Shown here: piece after piece, positions 44,737-53,643 of the stretch | Numbering within the stretch: position 1 is the first letter of the stretch | Layout of the letters: each line of letters begins with the position of its first letter | From: Erysipelotrichaceae bacterium | GTDB lineage: Bacteria; Bacillota_I; Bacilli_A; Erysipelotrichales; Erysipelotrichaceae | Direction: 5' to 3' | Assembly: GCA_017533785.1 (NCBI GenBank) | Contig: JAFWII010000004.1 | Span: 1 to 64,000, forward strand | Length of the DNA: 64,000 nt | The notes under the pieces: model-generated | Told to the model about the DNA's origin: nothing | What the model saw: the letters and a program-made list of their open reading frames with translations, nothing else | The model's database searches: none | Translations under genes and position numbers: made by a program

Positions 44737-45686
44737 GCGATACCTGCCGTTTCCATGATGAACCGGGCGATGTGCTGACGGTCGGCGATCTGATCGCCGG
44801 ATTTCAGGGCTTTATCTACCAGATGCAGCTTATTCAGGATCGCTAAGATATCTGGCATGCTGAGCGTGCGAAGCGTCTCATAGGCTTTGTTGACGCGATA
44901 ATCATTTTTGGCATTGAATGTTTTCGAGATCTCTCTGGTCGAAGCGCCGTTAGCGCTCATAAACGCAACGGTGTACAGATAACGGTACTGGCTCGCCAGC
45001 GTTGAGATCAAATAGGAATAGTTCTGATTCTTCTGCTCATAGACCTGCAGATAATAGAAAGCAAGCGATGCGTTCTTTTCGGTGATCGCGTTGATCAGTT
45101 TGAAGATATCGTCATCGATCTCAGCTGGACAAAGCTTGTCTACGACTTTCTCCGAACAGAAATCCCCGTAAAGAACGAGCTTCTCGCAGTTCTGATGCAG
45201 GCGGCCGGTATCCATCCGGCTGCGGTCGATCAGCAGTCTGACGGCTTCTTTCGACATCTTTACCGGTAAAGAAGAAACATAACCTCTTGCATAGTCATAG
45301 AAATCGCGGCCTTTTAGTTTCTGAAAATGGAATACGCGGGCATTTTTGAGTATCGTATTATAAGCAACGCTCTTTGTCGGAAGCGACTCGCCGGATTCGC
45401 AGAAGATCAGATCGCAGTTAAAGGAAGGATCCGCAACGTAATCTTCCAGTTCCTTTTTTTCACTATCTGCCATCTTTTTGTAGAAGAAGGACGGATGACG
45501 GACAATAATTAAAGAAGCCTCTCCAAAAAGGCTCTGGGAACGGGCAGCCTCTGTGATCAGCGCAACCGGCGTATCGGCGTTGCTGCCGTCAAACGAATAG
45601 ATCGCGTATTTAGGATACTTTTTCGTAAACTCACTGAGCTTGTCTTCAACGAGATAGTAATCGTCGCCGTGTATCAGATAAATCAT
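44733..45686 (-). CDS. holA: DNA polymerase III delta subunit
   Basis: HolA is the clamp-loader delta subunit that opens the sliding clamp. The 317-residue protein begins MIYLIHGDDYYLVEDKL, followed by SQSLFGEASLIIV, and ends in the helical collar domain. Similarity to the family is low, as is usual for delta. The ATG at 45686 was chosen over a TTG one codon upstream because TG-G-TATAAT ends exactly 6 nt before the ATG. It heads the operon holA-sdaA-U32, each joined by overlap. Confidence 0.88.
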   Translation of the reverse strand: MIYLIHGDDYYLVEDKLSEFTKKYPKYAIYSFDGSNADTPVALITEAARSQSLFGEASLIIVRHPSFFYKKMADSEKKELEDYVADPSFNCDLIFCESGESLPTKSVAYNTILKNARVFHFQKLKGRDFYDYARGYVSSLPVKMSKEAVRLLIDRSRMDTGRLHQNCEKLVLYGDFCSEKVVDKLCPAEIDDDIFKLINAITEKNASLAFYYLQVYEQKNQNYSYLISTLASQYRYLYTVAFMSANGASTREISKTFNAKNDYRVNKAYETLRTLSMPDILAILNKLHLVDKALKSGDQIADRQHIARFIMETAGIA

Positions 45687-45692
45687 CAATTT

Positions 45693-45701
45693 ATTATACC
45701 A
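45693..45701 (-). promoter_or_regulatory. Extended -10 of holA (leaderless)
   Basis: TG-G-TATAAT on the minus strand ends 6 nt before the ATG at 45686. The TTG at 45689 would lie upstream of the transcript start. Confidence 0.6.
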
Positions 45702-45721
45702 CGAGCCATAGAACTGCCTAA

Positions 45722-45746
45722 AACAAAAAGGCAGCTCTCTGCCTCT
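45722..45746 (-). terminator. Terminator after greA
   Basis: On the minus strand AGGCAG-AGAG-CTGCCT is followed by TTTTTGTTTT, about 27 nt after the greA stop. Confidence 0.85.
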
Positions 45747-45772
45747 CTGTATCGTGTTTTTTTGACTGATTC

Positions 45773-46246
45773 TTAGTGAACAGAAACAATCAGTACTTCG
45801 TAAGGTTCATCGACCTTTACGGTAACTGTCTCGCCGACTTTTTTGTTGAGGATCGCTTCCGCAAGAGGTGTCACGTTGGACAGACGGCCGCTCAGCGGAT
45901 CTGCTTCAACGGTGCCGACGATCGTATAAGTCAGCACGTTCCCTGTATCAAGTTCCTTGATCTCGACGGTGGAGCCAAGACGGACAAACTTGGTGGAGCG
46001 TCCGCTCGAGATGACTTCCGCATTGCGGATCATGTGCTCGAGTTCCTTGATCCTGGATTCTACCTGAGCCTGACGGTCTCTGGCTGCGTCATAGTCAGCG
46101 TTTTCGGAAAGGTCGCCCTGTGCACGGGCTGCCTTCAGTTCTTCGATAACTTCCGGGCGGATCACATGGACCAGCTCGTTTAATTCATTCTTTAAATTTT
46201 GAAGACCTTCTTCAGTAATATAATTCTTCTCTTTATTCTCATCCAT
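45773..46246 (-). CDS. greA: Transcription elongation factor GreA
   Basis: GreA rescues backtracked RNA polymerase by stimulating transcript cleavage. The 157-residue protein has the N-terminal coiled coil (YITEEGLQNLKNELNELV..., DLSENADYDAARDRQAQVE with the acidic tip) and the C-terminal domain ending NVTPLAEAILNKKVGETVTV. GGAGG lies 9 nt before the ATG. Besides read-through from udk it has its own promoter over the udk stop codon. Confidence 0.96.
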   Translation of the reverse strand: MDENKEKNYITEEGLQNLKNELNELVHVIRPEVIEELKAARAQGDLSENADYDAARDRQAQVESRIKELEHMIRNAEVISSGRSTKFVRLGSTVEIKELDTGNVLTYTIVGTVEADPLSGRLSNVTPLAEAILNKKVGETVTVKVDEPYEVLIVSVH

Positions 46247-46263
46247 CTTCGTATACCTCCGAG

Positions 46264-46911
46264 TTATTTTATCACTTTATTCTTTAGAATACTATCAATT
46301 TTCGTCTCCAGGAGATCGACCGCGACAACGTTCCATCCGCCGGACGGGATGATGATGTCAGCGTATTTCTTGGTCGGTTCAACGAACTCATCGTGCATGA
46401 CCCGGACGGTATTGCAGTACTGGTTGATAACGGAATCCATCGAACGTCCGCGTTCGTTCATATCTCTCTGCAGACGCCGGATAAAGCGGATATCCGCCGG
46501 TGTATCGACAAAGACCTTGATATCAAGACGGTCGCGGATGCTTTTGCCTTCAAGCACGAACAGACCTTCGAGGATCATGACCTTCGTCGGCTTAACGATC
46601 TCTGTTACATTCGAACGGTTATGCGTAACGAAGTCGTAGGTCGGCTTTTCGATCTCTTCCCCGTTTTTCAGCATGTCCAGGTGACGGAGCAGCAGATCGT
46701 GGTCGAATGCATCCGGATGGTCGTAGTTCGTCTTCAGTCGTTCTTCGAACGGAAGAAATGACTGGTCTTTGTAGTAGTCGTCTTCTTTGATGATCGTGAC
46801 TTCCCCGACTTCCTTGAAGAATTCCTTCACGCGGCGGGAGATGCTGGTCTTGCCGCTAGCCGAACCGCCGGCGATGCCGATCAGGATGGTGTCTTTATCG
46901 TCTAATAACAT
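46264..46911 (-). CDS. udk: Uridine kinase
   Basis: Udk phosphorylates uridine and cytidine in nucleoside salvage. The 215-residue protein has Walker A GGSASGKTS (about 14-22), EDDYYKDQ, NYDHPDAFDHDLL and MILEGLFVLE, followed by VDTPADIRFIRRLQRD (the LID region). It overlaps the end of mltG by 10 nt. The mltG-udk-greA order is conserved in Bacillota. Confidence 0.95.
   Translation of the reverse strand: MLLDDKDTILIGIAGGSASGKTSISRRVKEFFKEVGEVTIIKEDDYYKDQSFLPFEERLKTNYDHPDAFDHDLLLRHLDMLKNGEEIEKPTYDFVTHNRSNVTEIVKPTKVMILEGLFVLEGKSIRDRLDIKVFVDTPADIRFIRRLQRDMNERGRSMDSVINQYCNTVRVMHDEFVEPTKKYADIIIPSGGWNVVAVDLLETKIDSILKNKVIK
46266..46274 (-). promoter_or_regulatory. Extended -10 of greA
   Basis: TG-A-TAAAAT on the minus strand overlaps the udk stop. 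Transcription would start about 7 nt later, placing the GGAGG of greA at the very 5' end of the mRNA. Confidence 0.5.
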
Positions 46912-47951
46912 GTCAGATACTCCTCGACGTTGCGCTGATGTTCTGCGAAGTCTCTGGCAAAATGCACAGTGCCGCCTTCATGGCAGACGTCAGCGATAAA
47001 GTAGAAGTAGCCTTTATCTCTGTCTGTCGGTCTGACAGCCGCGATCAGAGCGTCTCTGCCCGGGCTGACGATCGGTCCCGGAGGAAGTCCGGGATAGAGA
47101 TAGGTATTGTACGGATCATCGTAGGTGGAATTGTATTCGCATTCCGTCCAGTTCTCATCGTTTTCAAGATCAATAGCGTAACAGACGGTTACGGAGCTCT
47201 GCAGCGGCATATCGATCTCCATACGGTTGTAGAAGACACCGGAGATCGTACCCATCTGCTCTGCAGAAGCGGATTCATACTGAACGATGCTGGCAAGCGT
47301 GAAGATCTCGTGAACGCTGAGACCATTCTCGGCAAACAGATCCTTCAGATCTTCGTAGACGGCAGCAGTATTGCCGAGGATCTTTTTGGTGACGGTTTCA
47401 CAGTCTGTCTCGCGCAGGAAAGTATAGGTATCCGGGAAGAGATAGCCTTCCAGAGGATGACGGACATTCTCGCCCAGGACTTCATCGGTCAGGAATTCGT
47501 ATTCGCCGATCCATCTGCGGACGTTGTCTTCGTCATCCCAGTAAGCGATCAGCTCCGAAGCATCGAGATTCGTCGCATCGGCGATCTTGGCCGCAAAGTC
47601 CTTGAGCCAGTCGCCTTCAATGAAGGTGATGCTGACTGTATCCTGGATGATATTCGAGGAATCGCTCAGATAGTCGATCAGCGTCGGCAGATCGACTTCC
47701 GGGATCTCATATTTTCCCGCCTTGAAGGAAGACGGATGCAGAAAGCGGGAATAGTAATACGCCAGCGTTCCGCTGTTGATATAGCCTTTATCCTCGAGAT
47801 CGGAGAAGACCTTGCGCGGATAACTGTTCTCGGCGATCACGAAGGATCCGCTTCTTAAGGAACCTTTGACGGTGTTGCGGTAAACGACGAAGGACAGTCC
47901 GCCGATCGCCAGCAGCAGCACAAGGATCAGAGTCATCAGCAGTTTTTTCAT
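46902..47951 (-). CDS. mltG: Endolytic murein transglycosylase MltG-like
   Basis: MltG cuts nascent glycan strands at the outer membrane face and helps set their length. The 349-residue protein has an N-terminal membrane anchor (about 4-24), a LysM-like region and the YceG domain: HPLEGYLFPDTYTF, LASIVQYESA, GVFYNRMEIDMPLQSSVTV, YNTYLYPGLPPGPIVSPG and YFYFIAD. In the catalytic stretch, usually LASIVEKE, the first glutamate is glutamine here while the second is kept. The gene starts 1 nt after the DUF1292 gene. Confidence 0.92.
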   Translation of the reverse strand: MKKLLMTLILVLLLAIGGLSFVVYRNTVKGSLRSGSFVIAENSYPRKVFSDLEDKGYINSGTLAYYYSRFLHPSSFKAGKYEIPEVDLPTLIDYLSDSSNIIQDTVSITFIEGDWLKDFAAKIADATNLDASELIAYWDDEDNVRRWIGEYEFLTDEVLGENVRHPLEGYLFPDTYTFLRETDCETVTKKILGNTAAVYEDLKDLFAENGLSVHEIFTLASIVQYESASAEQMGTISGVFYNRMEIDMPLQSSVTVCYAIDLENDENWTECEYNSTYDDPYNTYLYPGLPPGPIVSPGRDALIAAVRPTDRDKGYFYFIADVCHEGGTVHFARDFAEHQRNVEEYLTCY

Positions 47952-47952
47952 G

Positions 47953-48186
47953 TCACTCGTCTCCGTTCACTGTACCGATCAGTTCTTCGGCGATATCCAG
48001 CAGTTCCGGATCTTCTACCGTTTCGATCGTACCGTTCTCCCCGATACAGAACACGTAGGCCTGGTCCGGTAATTCCGGATCTTCCACGATCACGTATTCC
48101 TTGCCTTCGAGATCGTACGACATCAGGATCTTGAAGGCATATTCCTTGCCGGTATCATCCGTGATATAGATCTTGTCGTCTTCCAT
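47953..48186 (-). CDS. DUF1292 (YrzB-like) protein
   Basis: The 77-residue acidic protein matches DUF1292: ITDDTGKEYAFKILMSYDLE, then YVIVEDPELP and a C-terminal EELIGTVNGDE. Homologues lie between ruvX and mltG in most Bacillota, as here. Its function is unknown. Confidence 0.92.
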   Translation of the reverse strand: MEDDKIYITDDTGKEYAFKILMSYDLEGKEYVIVEDPELPDQAYVFCIGENGTIETVEDPELLDIAEELIGTVNGDE

Positions 48187-48188
48187 AG

Positions 48189-48608
48189 TTATCCTTTCTT
48201 GCGGTCCAGATAAGTCTGCAGGATGGTGGATGCCGCCATCTGGTCCACGTTTGCTTTTCTCTTCTTGCGGTCGGTATTGAGACCGGCCATGGTCTTCAAA
48301 GCCATGACGGTCGTAAGACGCTCGTCTTCCAGCACGACTTCGACATTTCTCTCTTCTTCGAGGGCAGCCTTAAAGTCTTCGGAAAGCTGTGCCTTCTCAC
48401 CGACAGAACCGTTCATATGCTTTGGATAGCCGAGCACGACGGTCTTGATGTCATATTTGTCGATGTATTCCAGCGTCTTTTCAAAAGCGGCATCGTAGTC
48501 CCCTTCCGCAAAACGAAAAGTCTCTTTCATCAGAGCCATCTTTTCGTCAGCCGAGGAGAGCGCGATGCCTAAGGTGCGGCTGCCGAGATCAAGTCCCAGT
48601 ATGCGCAC
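48189..48608 (-). CDS. ruvX: RuvX/YqgF RNase H-like protein
   Basis: YqgF is a RuvC-fold nuclease, described as a Holliday-junction resolvase and also as a 16S rRNA processing factor. The 139-residue protein has GLDLGSRTLGIALS (4-17, first metal aspartate), VVLGYPKHMNGS and VVLEDERLTTVMA (second acidic group), and ends with the DQMAASTILQTYLD helix with the third aspartate. It sits 2 nt from each neighbour in the usual alaS-ireB-ruvX order. Confidence 0.95.
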   Translation of the reverse strand: MRILGLDLGSRTLGIALSSADEKMALMKETFRFAEGDYDAAFEKTLEYIDKYDIKTVVLGYPKHMNGSVGEKAQLSEDFKAALEEERNVEVVLEDERLTTVMALKTMAGLNTDRKKRKANVDQMAASTILQTYLDRKKG

Positions 48609-48610
48609 AG

Positions 48611-48865
48611 TTATTTGCTTTCCAGGTAGGAACGGACGAGTTCCTCAATGATCTCGTAGCGTTCGACTTTCTGAATGTTCGAGCGGGCATTTTTGTGGCT
48701 GGAGATATATGCCGGATCTCCGGAGATCAGATATCCGGAGAGCTGATTGACGGCATTGTATCCGCGTTCTTCAAGAGCCTGCTGAACGGATTTGAGGAGC
48801 TGTTTCGTGTATTCTCTTTCAACATCCTTGGAAGAGAACAACATTGTTGAAGATCTGTCTGCCAT
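48611..48865 (-). CDS. ireB: IreB family regulatory phosphoprotein
   Basis: IreB (DUF965, YrzL) is a small substrate of the PASTA kinase IreK/PrkC and affects cephalosporin resistance in Enterococcus. The 84-residue protein has the STMLF start with a threonine at position 8, followed by [11 protein letters not shown]-like [15 protein letters not shown] and [16 protein letters not shown]. It lies 1 nt after alaS, its constant neighbour. Its kinase is not in the window. Confidence 0.93.
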   Translation of the reverse strand: MADRSSTMLFSSKDVEREYTKQLLKSVQQALEERGYNAVNQLSGYLISGDPAYISSHKNARSNIQKVERYEIIEELVRSYLESK

Positions 48866-48866
48866 G

Positions 48867-51491
48867 CTATACCTCCTGATTCAAAATATAGTTTTCGATC
48901 TTTTCGAGAAGTTCGTTGGGATTGGTGTTCTCACCGCCGCCCTGTGCCATATCCGGGCGTCCGCCGCCGCGGCCATTGCACTGTGCGGAGATGAATTTAA
49001 CAAGGTTACCCGCGTTGTAGCCGGCTTTGACCCATTCCTGGGACATTGCCGCAACATATGCGATCTTTTTGCCCTGTTCGTTCAGGACGACGACGAGACC
49101 GGCTTTCAGTTTTTCACGGATCGTGTTCGCGTAATCCTTCAGGAACTGGTCGGAATCCTTCAGATGGACGAGCAGATACTGTCTGCCGTCTTTTTCCTTC
49201 GGGTTCATCGTCAGCATGTCAGCTTCGATCTCGTTGATCTGGCGCTGCAGACGCTTGTTGTCATCCTTGAGTTCCTTGGCTTCGTTCAGCATGATCTCGA
49301 TACGGTTGCGGATCTGGCTGACGCTCTTGAGGCCGAGCAGATCACGCAGTTCGCGGAGCTGCTTTTCCTCGCCCTTGTTGTCTTCGTATGCGTTGAACTT
49401 CGTCTCCGCTTCGATACGGCGGATACCGGATCCGATGGATTCCTCGGAACGGATCTTGTAGCAGCCGAGTTCGGCAGTATTGGAAGCGTGCGTGCCGCCG
49501 CAGAATTCCTTGGACGGACCCATGGTAACGACACGGACGGTATCGCCGTATTTTTCGTTGAACAGAGCGACTGCGCCGGTCTTCTTAGCATCTTCGACTG
49601 CCAGGACGTCGGTGTGGACGTCGTAGCCTGCGAAGATATAGGAGTTCACGAGTTCCTCGACCTTATCCAGGTCTTCCTCGGAGATCTTTTCGAAATGGGT
49701 GAAGTCAAAACGGCTGTAGTTTTCACTTACATAGGAACCTGCCTGGGCGATATGATCGCCGAGAACAGCCTTCAGGGCAGCCTGCAGCAGATGGACGGAG
49801 GAGTGGTTCGCTTTGATCCGCTCTCTGCGTGCCTTGTCGATCTTCGCAGTCAGCTTGTCGCCTTCTTTGACGGTTCCCTTATGCAGAACGACATGATGCA
49901 GATACTGGCCGTTCGGCGCTTTCTGGACATCCTTGACTTCCGCTTCGATATCGTTATTCGTTAATGTACCGATGTCGGCGATCTGGCCGCCGCTTTCAGC
50001 ATAGAAGCAGCTTCTGTCGAGAACGATGTCGCCTTCATCTTCAAGAGCATCGACACGGATGCTGTCCTTGAACAGCGCAACGACAGTTCCTTCGTCTTCA
50101 TACTGCTCATAGCCGCTGAAGTAGAACGGCGTATTCAGATCGAGCAGATCCTTGGACTGGTTGTGCATCGAATCGGTGTTGCCTCTGGCGGAAGAAGCCA
50201 TCGCTTTCTGAACATCCATGCAGCGCTCGAAGCCTTCGAGGTCGCATTTCAGCCCGTGGTCTTCCGCGACTTCCACGGTCATCTCTTTCGGGAAGCCGTA
50301 GGTATCGTGAAGCTTGAAGATCACTTCGCCGGCGAGGATGCCGTTTTCTGCTTTGGCGATCGCCTCATCGAGCAGCTTCTCGCCGTTGTTCAGTGTCTCC
50401 AGGAAGGAAAGTTCTTCCTTCTTGATCAGTTTCTGTACGAAATCCTGCTTGTCCGCGAGGTACGGATAGTAATCCTTCATGATCTCGGTCACAGTCGGAA
50501 CGAGTTCATAGAGGAAGGCATGCTGAATGCCGAGTTTGCGGGCAAAGCGCATCGCTCTGCGCAGGACACGGCGCAGAACATAGCCGCGGCCTTCATTGGA
50601 GAAGTTGGCTCCGTCGCTCAGTGCAAAGGTAACGGTACGGACATGGTCCGCGATGACACGGTATGCCATCTTGTATTCTCCGCTGTACGGACACTTCGTA
50701 TACGTCTCCGTCTTATGGATGATCGGCAGGAAGAGGTCAGTATCGAAGTTGGTCTCGCCGTCCTGGATCAGGCAGACGAGACGTTCGAGGCCCATGCCGG
50801 TATCGATGTTCTTCTGCGGAAGTTCCTTGTATTCGCTGCGGGGTGTGCCCGGTTTTGCATCGTACTGGGAGAAGACGACGTTCCATACTTCGACATAACG
50901 GTCATTTTCCATTTCCTCGAAGAAGAGGCGTTCGCCGATCCCCTTCGGATCGTAAGCCGGACCGCGGTCGTAGTAAATCTCGGTATCCGGACCGGACGGG
51001 CCTTCACCGATCTCCCAGAAGTTATCGCTGGATTTCAGGATATGGGAAGGATCGACGTGGCAGACATTAGTCCAGATCTCGTAAGCCTCTGTATCATCCG
51101 GATATACGGTGATATAGAGCTTGTTTTTATCGAAACCGACCCACTGTTCAGAGGTCAGGAATTCCCAGGCAAACGGGATCGCTTCCTTCTTGAAGTAATC
51201 GCCGATCGAGAAGTTGCCCAGCATCTCGAAGAACGTATGGTGACGGGCTGTCTTGCCGACGTTCTCGATATCGTTGGTACGGATGGATTTCTGGGCATTC
51301 GTGATGCGTCTGTTTTTCGGCTTTTCACGGCCGTCAAAATATTTCTTTAAAGCGGCGACGCCGGCATTGATCCATAAAAGGCTCGGATCATCGACCGGGA
51401 TCAGGCTCGCACTTGGTTCTACCATATGTCCCTTTGATACAAAGTAGTCCAGGAACATCTGTCTTATTTCACTGCTGCTTCTTTTTTTCAT
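48867..51491 (-). CDS. alaS: Alanine-tRNA ligase
   Basis: AlaS charges tRNA-Ala and edits Ser and Gly. The 874-residue protein has the class II core ([17 protein letters not shown], then [32 protein letters not shown]), the editing domain with [11 protein letters not shown] and CGGTHASNT, and a C-terminal C-Ala coil. The ATG at 51491 was chosen: GGAGA lies about 8 nt upstream, and a TTG further out adds only 8 unrelated residues. The leader is about 32 nt, too short for a T-box. It leads the alaS-ireB-ruvX-DUF1292-mltG-udk-greA operon. Confidence 0.97.
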   Translation of the reverse strand: MKKRSSSEIRQMFLDYFVSKGHMVEPSASLIPVDDPSLLWINAGVAALKKYFDGREKPKNRRITNAQKSIRTNDIENVGKTARHHTFFEMLGNFSIGDYFKKEAIPFAWEFLTSEQWVGFDKNKLYITVYPDDTEAYEIWTNVCHVDPSHILKSSDNFWEIGEGPSGPDTEIYYDRGPAYDPKGIGERLFFEEMENDRYVEVWNVVFSQYDAKPGTPRSEYKELPQKNIDTGMGLERLVCLIQDGETNFDTDLFLPIIHKTETYTKCPYSGEYKMAYRVIADHVRTVTFALSDGANFSNEGRGYVLRRVLRRAMRFARKLGIQHAFLYELVPTVTEIMKDYYPYLADKQDFVQKLIKKEELSFLETLNNGEKLLDEAIAKAENGILAGEVIFKLHDTYGFPKEMTVEVAEDHGLKCDLEGFERCMDVQKAMASSARGNTDSMHNQSKDLLDLNTPFYFSGYEQYEDEGTVVALFKDSIRVDALEDEGDIVLDRSCFYAESGGQIADIGTLTNNDIEAEVKDVQKAPNGQYLHHVVLHKGTVKEGDKLTAKIDKARRERIKANHSSVHLLQAALKAVLGDHIAQAGSYVSENYSRFDFTHFEKISEEDLDKVEELVNSYIFAGYDVHTDVLAVEDAKKTGAVALFNEKYGDTVRVVTMGPSKEFCGGTHASNTAELGCYKIRSEESIGSGIRRIEAETKFNAYEDNKGEEKQLRELRDLLGLKSVSQIRNRIEIMLNEAKELKDDNKRLQRQINEIEADMLTMNPKEKDGRQYLLVHLKDSDQFLKDYANTIREKLKAGLVVVLNEQGKKIAYVAAMSQEWVKAGYNAGNLVKFISAQCNGRGGGRPDMAQGGGENTNPNELLEKIENYILNQEV

Positions 51492-51529
51492 CTTAGTTTC
51501 TCCAACACAATACAAAAAGCTCTCTCATT

Positions 51530-51586
51530 ATTCTAGCACAATGAGGCCCGGATTAGTACAATTTGCGATCGTTCGGAATCCGGCCT
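51530..51586 (-). promoter_or_regulatory. alaS promoter with upstream inverted repeat
   Basis: TG-C-TAGAAT (51538-51530, minus strand) is an extended -10, giving a leader of about 32 nt. Just upstream lies an inverted repeat with arms AGGCCCGGATT (51544-51554) and AATCCGGCCT (51577-51586), 10 bp with one bulged base, where the -35 would be. Confidence 0.55.
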
Positions 51587-51595
51587 GCAGGTATA

Positions 51596-51627
51596 AAAAC
51601 ACGGGTCCTTCCGGACTCCGTGTTTCT
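51596..51627 (-). terminator. Terminator after the HerA-like ATPase gene
   Basis: On the minus strand AAACACGG and CCGTGTTT close a hairpin with an inner GTCC-GGAA-GGAC stem, followed by TTTTAT. It begins 8 nt after the stop. Confidence 0.9.
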
Positions 51628-51634
51628 CATCTTC

Positions 51635-53164
51635 TTATTTCTTCTTCAGAACGCCGAGAATGGATCTTGTCAGCTCGCGTCCGACGGTATTGAAGACAGT
51701 GCGCTTCAGGCTGTTCAGTGTGGTCTGACGCTGACGGCGTTCTCTCTCCTCTTCCTTCTGGCGGGCTTTCTCTTCCGCGATACGCTGCTTTTCTTCCGCT
51801 TTGGCCTTTGCCTCCGCTTCCTTGGCAGCGATCTTGTTCATCTCTTCCTCTTCCTTTTCCTTGCGTCTCTTTTCTTCTTCAGCAGCAAGGACCTCGAAGG
51901 CGGACTCGCGGTCAAGTTCCTTATCGTATTTTTCCGCCAGTTCGTCAAAGGCCGTGAGCTGCAGGATCATGGAAGCCGGCAAAGCACCGTCCTTGCTCTG
52001 CGGCGGGTAAAGGATATGAGTGCGTTCAACGATCGACGGAACACCCTTCTGGTCGATGAAGGAAACGAGCGTTTCACCGATCCCCAGTTCCAGGATGACT
52101 TCGCTGGTCTTGAAGTTCGGGTTGGCGCGGAATGTATCAGCAGCCGCGTTGACTTTCTTTATCTCTGCCGGAGTGTAGGCGCGCAGACCGTGCTGGATGC
52201 GGTTGCCCAGCTGGCCGAGGACGGAATCCGGAAGATCGTTCGGTGTCTGGGTGACGAAGTAGACACCGACGCCCTTGGAACGGATCAGACGGACGACCTG
52301 ATTGATCTTTTCAAGTAATGCGGACGGGCAGTTATCGAACAGCAGATGCGCTTCATCGAAGAAGAAGACCATCTTCGGCTTGTCGAGGTCGCCGACTTCT
52401 GGCAGCAGTTCATAAAGCTCGCTCAGCATCCATAACATGAAGGTCGAGTATAAACGCGGTTTCTGGAAGAGCTTTTCGCATTCCAGGATATTGATATATC
52501 CGCGGCCGTCGCTGTCGAGTTTCAGCCAGTCATTGAGGTCGAGAGCCGGTTCGCCGAAGAAGTGGTTGGCACCTTCGTTTTCAAGAGTCAGGAGCGAGCG
52601 TACCAGTGCGCCGACGCTCTGCTTGGAAACATTGCCGTACGTCAGGGTGATCTCGTCCGCGTTGTCCGCGACATACTGAAGAACGGAACGCAGGTCCTTG
52701 ATATCGATTAGCAGCAGACCGTTGTCGTCTGCGATACGGAACGCGATGTTCAGGACGCCGTCCTGGGCATCGGTAAGATTCATGATGTTGGACAAAAGGA
52801 TCGGACCCATGTCCGAAATGGTCGCGCGTACCGGATGGCCTTTTTCACCGAATACATCCCAGAACGTGACCGGATAGGAACGGTATTCGAAACCCTTCTT
52901 GTCCATGCCGAGTTTTTCGATGCTCTTGCGGTTGCCTTCGCTGTCCTGTCCGGGCTGCGCCAGACCGGTCAGGTCTCCCTTGATATCTGCAGCAAAAACC
53001 GGAACGCCGGCATCGGAGAAGGATTCTGCCAGAACACGCAGAGTTGTCGTTTTACCGGTACCGGTCGCACCTGCGATCAGTCCGTGACGGTTTGCCCGCG
53101 ACAGTTCCAGGTACTGTTCATTTTCGTTTTTCGCTATCCAGATTCTTCCATCTTCAGTAAACAT
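51635..53164 (-). CDS. HerA/DUF853-type ATPase (YjgR-like)
   Basis: The 509-residue protein is a HerA-FtsK superfamily ATPase of the DUF853 group. It has Walker A GATGTGKTTT (about 32-41), VFAADIKGDLTGLA, a Walker B-like MVFFFDEAHLLFDNCP (about 261-276) and FVTQTPNDLP (sensor). The last 90 residues form a highly charged, glutamate- and lysine-rich coil. Homologues such as Escherichia coli YjgR have no firm function; a DNA or protein translocase is possible. It is a single gene with its own promoter and terminator, without a NurA partner. Confidence 0.87.
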   Translation of the reverse strand: MFTEDGRIWIAKNENEQYLELSRANRHGLIAGATGTGKTTTLRVLAESFSDAGVPVFAADIKGDLTGLAQPGQDSEGNRKSIEKLGMDKKGFEYRSYPVTFWDVFGEKGHPVRATISDMGPILLSNIMNLTDAQDGVLNIAFRIADDNGLLLIDIKDLRSVLQYVADNADEITLTYGNVSKQSVGALVRSLLTLENEGANHFFGEPALDLNDWLKLDSDGRGYINILECEKLFQKPRLYSTFMLWMLSELYELLPEVGDLDKPKMVFFFDEAHLLFDNCPSALLEKINQVVRLIRSKGVGVYFVTQTPNDLPDSVLGQLGNRIQHGLRAYTPAEIKKVNAAADTFRANPNFKTSEVILELGIGETLVSFIDQKGVPSIVERTHILYPPQSKDGALPASMILQLTAFDELAEKYDKELDRESAFEVLAAEEEKRRKEKEEEEMNKIAAKEAEAKAKAEEKQRIAEEKARQKEEERERRQRQTTLNSLKRTVFNTVGRELTRSILGVLKKK

Positions 53165-53186
53165 AAGCTCGAACCTCCATATGTTT

Positions 53187-53192
53187 ATTATA
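53187..53192 (-). promoter_or_regulatory. -10 hexamer of the HerA-like gene
   Basis: TATAAT on the minus strand is followed after 6 nt by ATGGAGG (ATG at 53180), so the mRNA would start with an AUG fused to the Shine-Dalgarno. The true start is 16 nt further on at 53164. The hexamer overlaps the end of the phosphodiesterase gene. Confidence 0.55.
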
Positions 53193-53643
53193 AATCAATT
53201 CGTTTGACCTTTACATCTTCTTGTGTCACTTCAACAAGCGCGAAACACGGCCTGCTGGAGTCCTTGTTGAAACTGCAGGAGCCGGGATTGATCAGACGCA
53301 CACCTTCAAGGGTCTCATCGACAAAACGGTGCAGATGTCCGAAGAAAACCAGATCACATCCTTGAAACCTGGCGGTATCGCTCATCGTCCGCAGGTCGGC
53401 ATTGCCGAAGTTGTGTCCGTGACACATAAAGATCCGGTGCCCTTCCGCTTCCAGGATCCTGCATAGATCGAAATCTTCACGGTCGCAGTTCCCTTTCACC
53501 GATACAAAGGGACGCAGATCGGAAGCGTCCATCAGTGAATCGCCGCAGTGAAGATAATGATCGGCAGCGGGATACATGCCGTCGATCTTTTTCAGAACAC
53601 TGCGGTTTCCGTGGTTATCGGATACAAGGACGATCGTTTTCAT
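53188..53643 (-). CDS. YfcE/YsnB-type metallophosphoesterase
   Basis: The 151-residue protein is a calcineurin-like phosphoesterase: SDNHGN (8-13), HCGDS (about 32-36), GNCDRE (about 50-55), CHGHNFG (about 74-80) and FFGHLHR (about 98-104), covering the two-metal site. YfcE-like enzymes split phosphodiesters in vitro, with unknown natural substrates. In Bacillus ysnB follows rdgB (ysnA); here three genes have been placed between them. It overlaps the VanY-like gene by ATGA. Confidence 0.9.
   Translation of the reverse strand: MKTIVLVSDNHGNRSVLKKIDGMYPAADHYLHCGDSLMDASDLRPFVSVKGNCDREDFDLCRILEAEGHRIFMCHGHNFGNADLRTMSDTARFQGCDLVFFGHLHRFVDETLEGVRLINPGSCSFNKDSSRPCFALVEVTQEDVKVKRIDL

Noticed and set aside
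46938-47858. 306-codon open frame opposite mltG
   Set aside because: Shadow of mltG; no recognisable domain.
48792-49964. 390-codon open frame on the plus strand over alaS
   Set aside because: It is the exact antisense of a well-supported alaS gene, has no family similarity or ribosome site, and follows from the codon bias of alaS.
50163-51350. 395-codon open frame on the plus strand over alaS
   Set aside because: Antisense shadow of the class II core of alaS; low-complexity composition and no start signal.
51492-51540. T-box riboswitch before alaS
   Set aside because: The leader is only about 32 nt and shows neither the T-box sequence nor a specifier loop.
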